A DNA stretch of 64,000 nucleotides. It comes from Tabrizicola sp. (GTDB taxonomy: Bacteria > Pseudomonadota > Alphaproteobacteria > Rhodobacterales > Rhodobacteraceae). Shown one piece after another: positions 40,944 through 49,696 of this stretch (positions are counted from its first letter, which is position 1; the number at the start of each line of letters is the position of its first letter). The notes under the pieces are model-generated. The model did no database searches, was not told where the DNA came from, and saw nothing but the letters and a program-made list of their open reading frames with translations. The position numbers were made by a program, and so were the translations under genes. The stretch spans positions 148,441-212,440 of the forward strand of contig NZ_JALHQD010000007.1 of assembly GCF_022842145.1 (NCBI RefSeq). The letters run 5' to 3'.

Positions 40944-42415
40944 TGACCCGCCCGTCCGTCATCCTTGGTCACGTCCTGTACTTGGCGGTGCTGGCACTTC
41001 TGGTGCTCAGCATCCCGCCGGGTGCGTTGGGCCATGTCTCGGACGGGCTGATCGTCGTGGGTGTTGTCGGGGCCTGGCGGTATGGCTGGGCCCTGGTCAA
41101 CTACCTCCGGGCGTTGACCTACATCCATTTCTCCTATCCCCGGCTCAAGGCGCGGGCGCAGGCTGCCCATGCGGCAGAGCCGGTTCACGGCCACGCCTAT
41201 TTCCTGATCACCAGCTACAAGATCGACACCGACACCACGCGGCGGGTCTATCACGCGCTGTTCCGGGCGGCGGCAGCGGCCAAGGGCGGCGCGACGATCG
41301 TCGCCTCGGTCGTCGATACTTCGGACCTGCGGCTGATCCGGCGTGTCCACTCGCTGATGGACGTGCCGATGGGTGGGGTCGAACTGGTGATCGACCAGAT
41401 CCCCGGCACCGGCAAGCGCGATGCCCTGGCCCGGTCCTTGCGGCTGATCGGCCGGCAGGCGCCGTCGCCACGCGACATCCTGCTGCTGGTCGACGGCGAC
41501 AGCTGCGTGCCCGAAGATATCGTCGCGGCTTCGGCCCCGTTCTTCACCGACCCGACTGTCGGCGCCCTGACAACCGACGAAGCGGTCGAGATCAAGCCAA
41601 GCCTCTTTGGCGACTGGTTCGCCCTGCGCTTCACCCAGCGGCAGATGATGATGAGCTCGATGGGCCTGTCAGGCCGCGTCCTCACGCTGACCGGTCGCAT
41701 GTCGGTTTTCCGCGCCGACCTTGCGACCCAGCCAGAGTTCATCCGTCTGGTCCAGCACGACCACATCGACCACTGGCGGCTGGGGCGCGTCGATTTCCTG
41801 ACCGGAGACGACAAGTCGACCTGGTACTGGCTGCTGCAACGCGGCTACCGGATGCTGTACCTGCCCGACGTCACCTCGCTTTCGATGGAGACGCAGCCGC
41901 TGCCCGGCTTTGCCGACAGCGCCGTCACTCTGATGATCCGCTGGTTCGGCAACATGCTGCGCACCAACGGGCGCGCGCTGTCGCTGGGGCCGCGGCGGAT
42001 CGGGCTGTTCACCTGGTGGTCGATCCTGGACCAGAAGCTTGGCATCTGGACCACGCTGGCCGGGCCGATCTCGGTCGCCCTGACCGCCCTTTTCGTCGAG
42101 CCCCTGGTGCTACCCGCCTACATCGCCTGGGTGATGGCAACGCGCTACGTCTTCTGCTGGGTGCTTGCCACCGTGCGGGGCCGCGGCTTTCCGATCACCT
42201 ATCCGCTTCTGCTGTACTTCAGCCAGATCGTCGGCGCGGGGGTGAAAAGCTACGTGCTGTTCCGCCTCGATCGCCAGCGCTGGACCCGGCAGTCCACCGG
42301 CTTTGCAGCCCCCGCCCTTGGCGAGCGCCTGCGCGCCTTCGGCTCGACCTACGTGCATGTCCTTGCCCTCGGCTGGCTGACCTTCGGGGTCATGCTGCTG
42401 TCTGGGCTTGTTTGA
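40940..42415 (+). CDS. alg8: Alginate-type polymerase, glycosyltransferase Alg8
   Basis: The 491-residue inner-membrane GT2 enzyme polymerises mannuronate from GDP-mannuronate. It has hydrophobic helices at the start, a cytosolic GT domain with VDGDSCVPED (metal-binding acidic motif), TLTGRMSVFRA and GDDKSTWYWLLQRGYRMLYLPD, and then several C-terminal helices around WTTLAGPISVALTALF. The segments GDDKSTW, FGNMLRTNGRALSLGPRR and FRLDRQRWTRQ match Pseudomonas Alg8 closely in order and wording. Start is GTG at 40940, nine bases after GAGGG, or the adjacent ATG at 40943. It overlaps algD and precedes alg44 by 24 bases. Confidence 0.92.
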   Translation: MMTRPSVILGHVLYLAVLALLVLSIPPGALGHVSDGLIVVGVVGAWRYGWALVNYLRALTYIHFSYPRLKARAQAAHAAEPVHGHAYFLITSYKIDTDTTRRVYHALFRAAAAAKGGATIVASVVDTSDLRLIRRVHSLMDVPMGGVELVIDQIPGTGKRDALARSLRLIGRQAPSPRDILLLVDGDSCVPEDIVAASAPFFTDPTVGALTTDEAVEIKPSLFGDWFALRFTQRQMMMSSMGLSGRVLTLTGRMSVFRADLATQPEFIRLVQHDHIDHWRLGRVDFLTGDDKSTWYWLLQRGYRMLYLPDVTSLSMETQPLPGFADSAVTLMIRWFGNMLRTNGRALSLGPRRIGLFTWWSILDQKLGIWTTLAGPISVALTALFVEPLVLPAYIAWVMATRYVFCWVLATVRGRGFPITYPLLLYFSQIVGAGVKSYVLFRLDRQRWTRQSTGFAAPALGERLRAFGSTYVHVLALGWLTFGVMLLSGLV

Positions 42416-42439
42416 AACCCGCCTGGAAAGGACCTACCC

Positions 42440-43531
42440 TTGGACAAAGCGATCACCTCTTCCACGACCCGCAACAGTCCGGCTGCCGTCACCTGGGGCG
42501 GGCCGGCCGATCACCCGATGCTGGACATCCCGTTCCACGTCGAGATCGACGGGCGGCAGTACAAGGGCCGCGAGATCTCGTTGGTCCGGGCGACGATCAG
42601 CGGGCTGATCGATCCCCACATGCAGGGACTTGAACGCCTCGCCTGGGTGGTCTTCCGCTTTCAGGGCTATACCGTCGGCCTGTCGGTCGAAGTCCGGCTG
42701 GACGAGGTAGATGCGGCCAAGGGCACGGCGACGCTGGCGTTCCTGGAACCGATGGGCGAGCACCTGCCCCAGCTTCGGCACCTCTTGAATGCCTATATCG
42801 CCGGGGACGTGGTCACGCTGGGAAATGTCTTGACGGTGCGGTCCCCCGCAGGAGCCAAGCCCAAGGGCGTGGCCCCGGCGCGCCGGGTCCGGCGCTTCGG
42901 CGGGACGCTTCTGTTGCTGGCGCTGACGGCCCTGCTTCTGGGCCTGGTCGCCACCAAGGTCTACCAGCGGGTGTTCACGTATCAGCTTGTCAGCCCCGCA
43001 GTCGTGGGCTTCGAGGGTCGCGCCCTGGCTGCGACGGCCACGGGGCAGATCGACTTCCTCGACCCCGAAGCCAAGTCGGGCGACGTCGCTTTCGCGATCC
43101 GGTCGAATACCGGGCAGACCCTGTCCGTGGTGATGCCCTGCGACTGCCGGGTTGAGGTGCTGGGGGTCGAGGCAGGCTCGACCGTCTTTGCCGGCGATCC
43201 GGTGCTGCGGGTGTCGCAGCCCGATTCGCCTCTGGTCCTGACCGGCACGGTTCTGCCCGAGGAAATGCTGGCACTGGCGCAGTCCAGCGCGGTCGATCTG
43301 CGGTTCGCCGACGGCCGCGACGTGACGGCGCACCTTGCTCCCGGCGGCATCGGCACGGCTGCACCCGGTGAACCGGTTCCCGTTCGTCTGATCCCTGACC
43401 AGCCTTTGGCCGACGATCTCGTCGGTCAGCTCGCCGAAGTCACCCTGCGCCGCGCGGTTCCCGAGCTGATCCAGCCGGTCACCGCCTACGCCAGATCCCT
43501 CGTTTCCGAAGAAAAGGCAGACGCGCCATGA
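42440..43531 (+). CDS. alg44: Alg44-like polymerase co-subunit with degenerate PilZ domain
   Basis: The 363-residue protein has the Alg44 layout: about 110 N-terminal residues in a PilZ-like position, a transmembrane helix near residue 155 (TLLLLALTALLLGLVATKVY) and a periplasmic HlyD-like part with the characteristic PCDCRV sequence. In Pseudomonas the PilZ part binds c-di-GMP through RxxxR and DxSxxG and switches Alg8 on. Here the matching places read PADHPMLDIP and EISLVRATISG, so both arginines and the DxSxxG motif are missing. Start is a TTG at 42440 behind GGAAAGGA. It overlaps algA by four bases. Confidence 0.8.
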   Translation: MDKAITSSTTRNSPAAVTWGGPADHPMLDIPFHVEIDGRQYKGREISLVRATISGLIDPHMQGLERLAWVVFRFQGYTVGLSVEVRLDEVDAAKGTATLAFLEPMGEHLPQLRHLLNAYIAGDVVTLGNVLTVRSPAGAKPKGVAPARRVRRFGGTLLLLALTALLLGLVATKVYQRVFTYQLVSPAVVGFEGRALAATATGQIDFLDPEAKSGDVAFAIRSNTGQTLSVVMPCDCRVEVLGVEAGSTVFAGDPVLRVSQPDSPLVLTGTVLPEEMLALAQSSAVDLRFADGRDVTAHLAPGGIGTAAPGEPVPVRLIPDQPLADDLVGQLAEVTLRRAVPELIQPVTAYARSLVSEEKADAP

Positions 43532-44967
43532 CCCAACCCATCATTCCCGTAGTTCTTTGCGGTGGTATGGGCTCCCGACTCTGGCCGATGAGCCGGATTG
43601 AGCAGCCGAAACAGTTCCAGCCGACGCAGGGCAAGGGCAGCCTGACCTATTTTCAGGCCACTTTGCAGCGCCACCGTGGCCCTGATTTCGCTGAACCCAT
43701 CGTGGTGACGAATGCCGGCCAAGCCGCACTGGTCCACCGCCAACTGGCTGACCTCCAGCTTCAGGGCCAGGTCATCGGCGAGCCTGTCGGTCGCAATACC
43801 GGGCCTGCCGTACTTGCTGCGGCGTTGTGCGCCTACCGGCAGGACCCGGATGCGCTGATCCTGGTCCTGCCATCGGACCACATGATCAAGGGCGGGATCA
43901 ACCGGATCATCCGGTCCATGCGCCCGGCGGCCGAGGACGGACGGATCGTCAGCTTCGGCGTCATCCCGACCTATCCCGAAACCGGCTATGGTTACATCAC
44001 CGACGGCGGGGCGGTGCCGGACTATCCCGGCCTGCACCAGGTGGCGCAGTTCGTGGAAAAGCCGGGGTACGAGCACGCCCAGCGGCTGATCGAGGCGGGC
44101 GGCGTGTTCTGGGCTTCGGGCATCAGCCTGATGCGGGCGGCGACGCTGATCGACGAGTTCCGCCGTCTGGACCCGGTGACCCATTCGGCCGTCACCGCTT
44201 CGCTTGAAGGGGCCGAAATGCGGACCCTTGGCATCGTGCTGGAGGAGGCAAGCTTTCGCCAGGCCGCGAACGAGCCGACCGAGCGTCAGGTCTTCGAACG
44301 GACGCCCACAATTGCCATGGCCCCTTTGCACGGGGTCGAGTGGGATGACGTCGGCGCCTGGAACGCGGTCTACAAGATCGCGGACCACGACCAGGACGGC
44401 AACGTGCTGCATGGCGACGTGATCGCGATGAACACCCGCAACTCGCTGGTGCAAAGCGAGACGCGTCTGGTGGCGGTGATCGGTATGCAGGACACGGTGG
44501 TCATCGACACGCCGGATGCCTTGCTGGTGACGAAACGGTCGAACTCGCAGGACGTGAAACAACTGGTCGACCGGCTGAAGGCCAACCAGCGCCGCGAGGT
44601 GCGGACACACACCCTGCGCGAGATGCCCTGGGGCCGGGTCGAGACCATGCCGACGGACGTCGGCAACGACATGCGGATCATGACGGTGCAGAAGAAGGCA
44701 TCGCTGCAGGTCAATGGTACCGGTATCGGGCCCAGCCTGCTGACGGTCCTGTCGGGTGAAGGGCGTTGCATGATCGACGGGCGCGAGGTGACGGTGCGGC
44801 GCGGGCAGACCGTGGCCATCGAGCCGGATGAAGCCCTGCCTCTGTCGAACCCGACAGATGAAGAGCTGAAGCTGGTCCACCTCGTCTTCCGCGGCGGGAC
44901 CGAGGTCAGTGCCTTGCGGCGCGACCTCATGCTCCTGGCCTCGGAGCGGCTGCCGGAGGCGATCTGA
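43528..44967 (+). CDS. algA: Mannose-1-phosphate guanylyltransferase with degenerate phosphomannose isomerase domain
   Basis: The 479-residue protein is AlgA-like. The N-terminal 280 residues form the GDP-mannose pyrophosphorylase: CGGMGSRLWPMSRIEQPKQF, then LPSDHMI, FVEKPG and WDDVGAW. The C-terminal cupin-type half should convert fructose-6-phosphate to mannose-6-phosphate using the zinc site QxHxHRxEHW. At that place (residues 393-412) the sequence reads LQVNGTGIGPSLLTVLSGEG, without any histidine, and the usual C-terminal EDxYGR ending is absent. So the protein probably makes GDP-mannose only. It overlaps alg44 by four bases and the next gene as TGATG. Confidence 0.88.
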   Translation: MTQPIIPVVLCGGMGSRLWPMSRIEQPKQFQPTQGKGSLTYFQATLQRHRGPDFAEPIVVTNAGQAALVHRQLADLQLQGQVIGEPVGRNTGPAVLAAALCAYRQDPDALILVLPSDHMIKGGINRIIRSMRPAAEDGRIVSFGVIPTYPETGYGYITDGGAVPDYPGLHQVAQFVEKPGYEHAQRLIEAGGVFWASGISLMRAATLIDEFRRLDPVTHSAVTASLEGAEMRTLGIVLEEASFRQAANEPTERQVFERTPTIAMAPLHGVEWDDVGAWNAVYKIADHDQDGNVLHGDVIAMNTRNSLVQSETRLVAVIGMQDTVVIDTPDALLVTKRSNSQDVKQLVDRLKANQRREVRTHTLREMPWGRVETMPTDVGNDMRIMTVQKKASLQVNGTGIGPSLLTVLSGEGRCMIDGREVTVRRGQTVAIEPDEALPLSNPTDEELKLVHLVFRGGTEVSALRRDLMLLASERLPEAI

Positions 44968-46394
44968 TGCGCCTTGCGGCGGTCCTTCTGGCGGTCCTCG
45001 CTTTGGCCGGTCCCCTGCGGGCCGAGCCGGACGCGGTCCTGCACGGGGCCATCGCCCGCGTGCTGGACGGGGGCGCGGATGGCGAAGTGCTGGCGGTCCT
45101 GGCCGACCGGCTGGCCGGGGGCATTGTGCTTCCGGACGTGCCGCAGTCGGCAGCCCCGGCCGCCGGGCCGATGAAGGTGCTGGAAGGGGATGTCCAGGCG
45201 GCGCTGACGCAGTTGGCGATCCTTGCGGGCGGCAACGGGCACCTCTCGCTGCAACTGGCGCAGGCCAGCACGACGGATGTGATCTACATTCTGTCCGGAA
45301 CCGCGACCCTGCCCGAGCTTGAGGCTGCAGGCTACCTTCAGCGCCGCGCCAACGGTTGGCGCCTGTCGCGGCCCCTGGTCCTGTGGCCCGGCGCGGCGCT
45401 GGTGTTGACGAAGGGCCAGCTTCTGGAACTCGACACCGCTGGCGGAGCCTTCGTCCTCAGCTTCGGAGACGTGCGTGCAACTGGCGCGACCCTCAGGGGC
45501 GACGCCGGCCAGAACGCCCGGGTTCCCACCTTCCGCCCCTTCCTCCTTGTGACCGGGCAGGGCAGCTTTCGCGCGGAAAGATCCACTTTCGCCGACCTCG
45601 GCTTTGACGGGCCGGTGGCTTTCCGTGGAGTTTCGGTACTGACGGGCGGGCTGATGAAACCGGCCAGCCCGCCGGTGGTGGTCAGAAGCCGGTTCCAGAA
45701 TGTCTTCAGCCTGTCCTTCGAAGGCGCGGACGGGATGGTCGTGACCCGCAACCGCTTTTCCGGAGCAGGAGCTGCGGCAGTGTCGGTCAAGGACGGACGC
45801 CGCGTGGTGCTGGCCGGGAACCGCATCGCGGGCACCGACAGCGGGGCGGGCATCCGGCTTTCCGGTGTTCTGGAAGATGTGGTCATCGCGGGCAACGTGA
45901 TCGTCGAAGGCGGGCGCAACGGCATGCAGATCGACGGCAAGACCCAGCGCCTTGGCCTGCGCGGCAATGTCATTCTGGGCAATGCCGGGTCTGGCATCAG
46001 CCTTGGCCCGGCCACCTGCGTCGCTGTGCAGGGCAACATCATCGCCGGAAACGGCACCGCGGGCCTCCGCCTCACACGGACCGGCGCGGCGCGCATCGCC
46101 GACAACGCAATCCTGGACAACGCCTCGGCGGGGATCGAGGTCGAGGCGCAGGCTGGCCTGGGGCCGGTCCTGCTGTCGGACAACCTCCTGCGTGGCAACC
46201 GCGAGGGTCTCAGCGCCGCGAACCTGGGCGAGGTGCGACTGGCGGGCAATGACCTCTCCCGCCAGACCCCGCGCCAGTTCGCGGGCGACTTCTCGCCTTG
46301 GCTCGGGTCCTATCTTGCAGCCCACGACGCCTTTGTCATCCCGGCGGCCAACAGTGCCACGACTGCCACCCCCGATCCTTGTAAGCCGGAGTAA
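44967..46394 (+). CDS. AlgG-like periplasmic right-handed beta-helix protein
   Basis: The 475-residue protein has a signal peptide (LAAVLLAVLALAGPLRA) and, from about residue 235, parallel beta-helix repeats: VVTRNRFSGAG, VVLAGNRIAGT, VVIAGNVIVEGG, LGLRGNVILGNAG, VAVQGNIIAGNGT, IADNAILDNA and so on. In operon position and architecture it corresponds to AlgG, which converts mannuronate to guluronate residues in the polymer. The AlgG catalytic motif DPHD is not present anywhere in the helix. It may be an inactive scaffold, protect the polymer in the periplasm, or use other residues. It is coupled to algA by TGATG and followed by algI after four bases. Confidence 0.65.
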   Translation: MRLAAVLLAVLALAGPLRAEPDAVLHGAIARVLDGGADGEVLAVLADRLAGGIVLPDVPQSAAPAAGPMKVLEGDVQAALTQLAILAGGNGHLSLQLAQASTTDVIYILSGTATLPELEAAGYLQRRANGWRLSRPLVLWPGAALVLTKGQLLELDTAGGAFVLSFGDVRATGATLRGDAGQNARVPTFRPFLLVTGQGSFRAERSTFADLGFDGPVAFRGVSVLTGGLMKPASPPVVVRSRFQNVFSLSFEGADGMVVTRNRFSGAGAAAVSVKDGRRVVLAGNRIAGTDSGAGIRLSGVLEDVVIAGNVIVEGGRNGMQIDGKTQRLGLRGNVILGNAGSGISLGPATCVAVQGNIIAGNGTAGLRLTRTGAARIADNAILDNASAGIEVEAQAGLGPVLLSDNLLRGNREGLSAANLGEVRLAGNDLSRQTPRQFAGDFSPWLGSYLAAHDAFVIPAANSATTATPDPCKPE

Positions 46395-46398
46395 CCCG

Positions 46399-47826
46399 AT
46401 GGTATTTTCCTCGGAAACCTTTCTGTTCCTGTTCCTGCCCCTGTTCCTCGGGCTCTATTACATCACGCCCTTCCGCTATCGGTCGGCCCTGATCCTAGCC
46501 GGGTCGTGGACCTTCTACGGCTGGTGGCGGATCGACTTCCTGGGGCTTTTGATCCTGACGACGCTGTGGACCTACGGGTTCGGGCGGGTGATCGGGGCCA
46601 ACCTCGGCACGCGCCGGGCGACCTGGGCCTGCGCCATCGGCACCGCCGGGTGCCTCGCGGTGCTGGGGGTCTTCAAGTACCTGAACTTCTTCATCGACAG
46701 CTTTGCGGCGATGCTGGGCACCGATGCTGCAGGCCTCGGCGTCCACTGGCACCTGATCCTGCCGATTGGCGTGTCGTTTTACGTCTTCCAGTCGATCAGC
46801 TACCTGATCGACGTCTACCGCCGGGATGCCAGTCCCACCGCCAACTTCTTCGACTTCGCCGCCTTCATCTCGCTGTTCCCGCAACTTGTCGCGGGTCCGA
46901 TCCTGCGCTTCAAGGACCTGGAGGACCAGTTCCGCGACCGCACCCACACCGCTGACAAGTTCGCCGACGGCATGGCGCGCTTTACCGTGGGGCTGGGCAA
47001 GAAGGTTCTGATCGCCGACAGCCTGGCACCTCTTGCCGACCTGGCCTTCACCACGCCTGACCCCACCGCACCTTTGGCCTGGGTCGGCGCGCTGGCCTAC
47101 ATGATGCAGCTTTACTTCGACTTCTCGGGCTACAGCGACATGGCCATCGGCCTTGGCCTGATGATGGGCTTTCGGTTCATGGAGAACTTCGACACGCCCT
47201 ATATCTCGGGATCGATCACCGAGTTCTGGCGGCGCTGGCACATCAGCCTGTCGGTCTGGTTGCGAGATTACCTTTACATCCCCCTGGGCGGCAACCGGAT
47301 CAGCGAGGGCCGCACCTATGTCAACCTGATGACGGTCATGGTCCTCGGGGGCCTGTGGCACGGCGCCAACTGGACCTTCGTCCTCTGGGGCGCCTGGCAC
47401 GGCGGCTGGCTGGCGCTGGAACGCTGGACCGGTATGGCCCGTGCGCCGAAAAGCACCCTGAATGTGCTTCGGACGCTGCTTATCGTGCTGATCGGCTGGG
47501 TGGCCTTCCGGGCGACGGGCATGGGAACGGCCATGGACTTCTACGCCGGGATGTTGGGCCTGAACGGCTGGGCGCTGCCCTTCGAGATCGCCGTGCAGAT
47601 CACCCGCGAAAGCCTTGCCATGCTGATGGTGGCGATCCTGATTGCGGCGTCCGAGCCGTTTCTCAGCGACTGGCTGGGTCGGCGCTACCACGCGGTCCTG
47701 CCCTCGGGGAAGCTGGCCTGGTCCGGCACGGTCCTGCCCGCCTTTGCGACCACCGTGATCTTCGCGCTGGCCGTGATGCGGCTGGCTGAACAGAGCTTCT
47801 CTCCCTTCCTGTATTTCCAGTTCTAG
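46399..47826 (+). CDS. algI: AlgI-type membrane-bound O-acyltransferase
   Basis: The 475-residue MBOAT protein has many hydrophobic segments and the family motifs FFIDSFAAMLG, DFSGYSDMAIGLG, EFWRRWHISLSVWLRDYLYI and GGLWHGANWTFVLWG, where the histidine of LWHGAN is the catalytic residue. It moves acetyl groups across the inner membrane to the periplasmic acetyltransferases. The sequence is close to Pseudomonas AlgI through much of its length. It starts four bases after the beta-helix gene and is followed by the AlgJ-like gene after nine bases. Confidence 0.93.
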   Translation: MVFSSETFLFLFLPLFLGLYYITPFRYRSALILAGSWTFYGWWRIDFLGLLILTTLWTYGFGRVIGANLGTRRATWACAIGTAGCLAVLGVFKYLNFFIDSFAAMLGTDAAGLGVHWHLILPIGVSFYVFQSISYLIDVYRRDASPTANFFDFAAFISLFPQLVAGPILRFKDLEDQFRDRTHTADKFADGMARFTVGLGKKVLIADSLAPLADLAFTTPDPTAPLAWVGALAYMMQLYFDFSGYSDMAIGLGLMMGFRFMENFDTPYISGSITEFWRRWHISLSVWLRDYLYIPLGGNRISEGRTYVNLMTVMVLGGLWHGANWTFVLWGAWHGGWLALERWTGMARAPKSTLNVLRTLLIVLIGWVAFRATGMGTAMDFYAGMLGLNGWALPFEIAVQITRESLAMLMVAILIAASEPFLSDWLGRRYHAVLPSGKLAWSGTVLPAFATTVIFALAVMRLAEQSFSPFLYFQF

Positions 47827-47835
47827 GAGTCGACA

Positions 47836-48930
47836 ATGCAACCCATTCTCAGGGCCTCGCGCTTCGTGCTTCCCGTCGCCTTCTTCGGCTACACCGCCGT
47901 GGTGAATTTTGGTTACGCGCAGTTTCCGGGCCAAAGCGACCTGCCCAAGGACGTGGACGTGCTGCGGGGCGAGCTCACGGCAACCGTGGACAGCGTCTAC
48001 CGCAAGTCGCTTCCGCACCGGGAGCCGGCCATCGGCATGATCGGCGCTCTGCGCTATCTGGCGGTGGGTGAAGGCCGGAAGGGCGTGCTCGCGGGCGAAG
48101 ATGGCTGGCTTTTCACCGCCGAGGAAGTGCGGCCCCTGACTGGCGACCTTGATCTGTCCCTTGCCCGCATCGCCCGGGTCCGCGATCAGCTTGAGGCGGC
48201 GGGCGCGCGGCTGGTCGTGGTCCCGATCCCCGGCAAGCTGGACGTCATGGTGGCCCACAGCGACCATAAGGCGGCACAGGGGATCGCCACGCTTTACGAC
48301 GCTTTCCTGGCCGGACTGCGCAGCCACGACGTCGCCGTCCTCAACGCGCGCTCTGCACTAACGGGCGGTGCCGAGGCCGAACTCTCGTTCTTCCGCACTG
48401 ACACCCACTGGACCCCCGAAGGCGCCGAGGACGTGGCGCAGGCGCTGGCCGCCTCGGGCCTGGTCGATCTGGGCGACACCGAGTTCGATATCGAACGGTC
48501 CCCGCCGCACCAGTTCACCGGGGACCTTGTCGCATTTGTGACCAACGAGGATCTCGCCCCGTCAATCGGCCTGGAGCCGGAAGCGGCGTCTTCCTTCATC
48601 GCCACCGCGCGGGCGGAAGGCGACGGCCTGGACATCTTCGCGGGAACCGAGTCGGGCGGAACGCTGCTGATCGGTACCTCGTATTCCGCCAACCCGACCT
48701 TCAGCTTCGCAGAAGCGCTGAAGCTTGCCTTGCGCCGCGACGTCCTGAACCTGGCCGAAGAGGGCAAGGGACCGGCGCGGCCGATGCTGGACTATCTCGC
48801 ATCGCCCGACTTCCACGACGCCCCGCCCGAGGTGGTGATCTGGGAATTCCCGGTGCGCTACCTGACCGACCCCGCGCTGTGGGACGCGCAAGGCCCAATG
48901 AAGAATGGCCCGGTGAAAAGCGGTGCGTAA
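47836..48930 (+). CDS. algJ: AlgJ-like SGNH acetyltransferase
   Basis: The 364-residue protein has an N-terminal hydrophobic segment (FVLPVAFFGYTAVVNFG) that works as an uncleaved anchor, then an AlgJ/AlgX-type SGNH domain. The catalytic set is Asp189 and His191 in FFRTDTHWTPEGA and the nucleophile Ser282 in LLIGTSYSAN. In Pseudomonas AlgJ takes acetyl groups from AlgI and passes them on toward the polymer. The start is the ATG at 47836; its stop overlaps the next gene by eight bases. Confidence 0.85.
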   Translation: MQPILRASRFVLPVAFFGYTAVVNFGYAQFPGQSDLPKDVDVLRGELTATVDSVYRKSLPHREPAIGMIGALRYLAVGEGRKGVLAGEDGWLFTAEEVRPLTGDLDLSLARIARVRDQLEAAGARLVVVPIPGKLDVMVAHSDHKAAQGIATLYDAFLAGLRSHDVAVLNARSALTGGAEAELSFFRTDTHWTPEGAEDVAQALAASGLVDLGDTEFDIERSPPHQFTGDLVAFVTNEDLAPSIGLEPEAASSFIATARAEGDGLDIFAGTESGGTLLIGTSYSANPTFSFAEALKLALRRDVLNLAEEGKGPARPMLDYLASPDFHDAPPEVVIWEFPVRYLTDPALWDAQGPMKNGPVKSGA

Positions 48931-49696
48931 CGTCCTTCATATCGGGCTGATCCTCGCCCTTCTGTCCTCGGTGGCCCCGGTGGCGGCCGACGTGGTGTTG
49001 CCCCCGGCCATCGCGGGCAGTCCGTCGCTCAAGGCCCTGCGCAAGTCGATGCTTGCGGGGCGGGAGCTGTCGGAAGTCCAGCTTCGCACGCTTGCCGACG
49101 CAGGGGAGGGGCTGGCCGCTGCGCGCTTTGCCAAGCGGCTTGAGGAACGGGCCGACCCCGCCTTCATCGACGACGCGGCGCATTATTATTCAATCGCTGT
49201 CTACCAGGGCCGCGACTTCGCGATGCCCCGCCTTCTGGCCACCCTCACCGACAAGAAGGCCGAGTTCTCCCCCGCCCGACTGCGCAACATCCGCGGCGTT
49301 CTTGACCGCGCTGCACGACGCGGCGATGCCAAGGCTGCCGCAGGCCTGGCCCGGATGCTGATCCAGGGTGCCCCGTTCGAGACCGACATCCCGAAGGCGC
49401 GGGAATTGCTGCTTCTGGCCGCCCAGGCCGGGGACTCCAAGGCCGCGATGCAACTGGCACTCAGCCATATCCAGGGCGAGGCGGGCCTGCCGCCCGATCC
49501 CGAATCCGCCCGTCCGGCACTGGAGCTTGCACTCGCCAGCCCCGACCCGGGCGTTCAGGCAATGGCTCTGGCGCTTGCGCGGCAGATCCCCGGTGGCGAG
49601 GCGCTGCAGCCCGCCGTCCTGCCTGCCGGCTCGCCCGATCTTGACCGCAGCAAGCGCCCCCCCGTGCGCCCGCCCCTGGAAGGAGACGCCCCATGA
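48923..49696 (+). CDS. Small exported Sel1-like repeat protein
   Basis: The 257-residue product has a signal peptide (VLHIGLILALLSSVAPVAA) and helical repeats of the Sel1/TPR type: LADAGEGLAAARFAKRLEE, RAARRGDAKAAAGLARML and LAAQAGDSKAAMQLALSHI. Sel1 repeats mediate protein contacts. In the Pseudomonas alginate operon the only such protein is the outer-membrane lipoprotein AlgK; this one lacks a lipobox and is shorter. It may tether periplasmic enzymes to the secretion scaffold. GTG start at 48923, overlapping algJ; its end overlaps algX as ATGATG. Confidence 0.75.
   Translation: MRNVLHIGLILALLSSVAPVAADVVLPPAIAGSPSLKALRKSMLAGRELSEVQLRTLADAGEGLAAARFAKRLEERADPAFIDDAAHYYSIAVYQGRDFAMPRLLATLTDKKAEFSPARLRNIRGVLDRAARRGDAKAAAGLARMLIQGAPFETDIPKARELLLLAAQAGDSKAAMQLALSHIQGEAGLPPDPESARPALELALASPDPGVQAMALALARQIPGGEALQPAVLPAGSPDLDRSKRPPVRPPLEGDAP

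Noticed and set aside
44370-46325. 651-codon minus-strand frame across algA and the beta-helix gene
   Set aside because: Shadow frame with no signature; the plus-strand genes are clear.
46495-48327. 610-codon minus-strand frame across algI and algJ
   Set aside because: Low-complexity His/Gln/Arg translation, antisense of a conserved acyltransferase.
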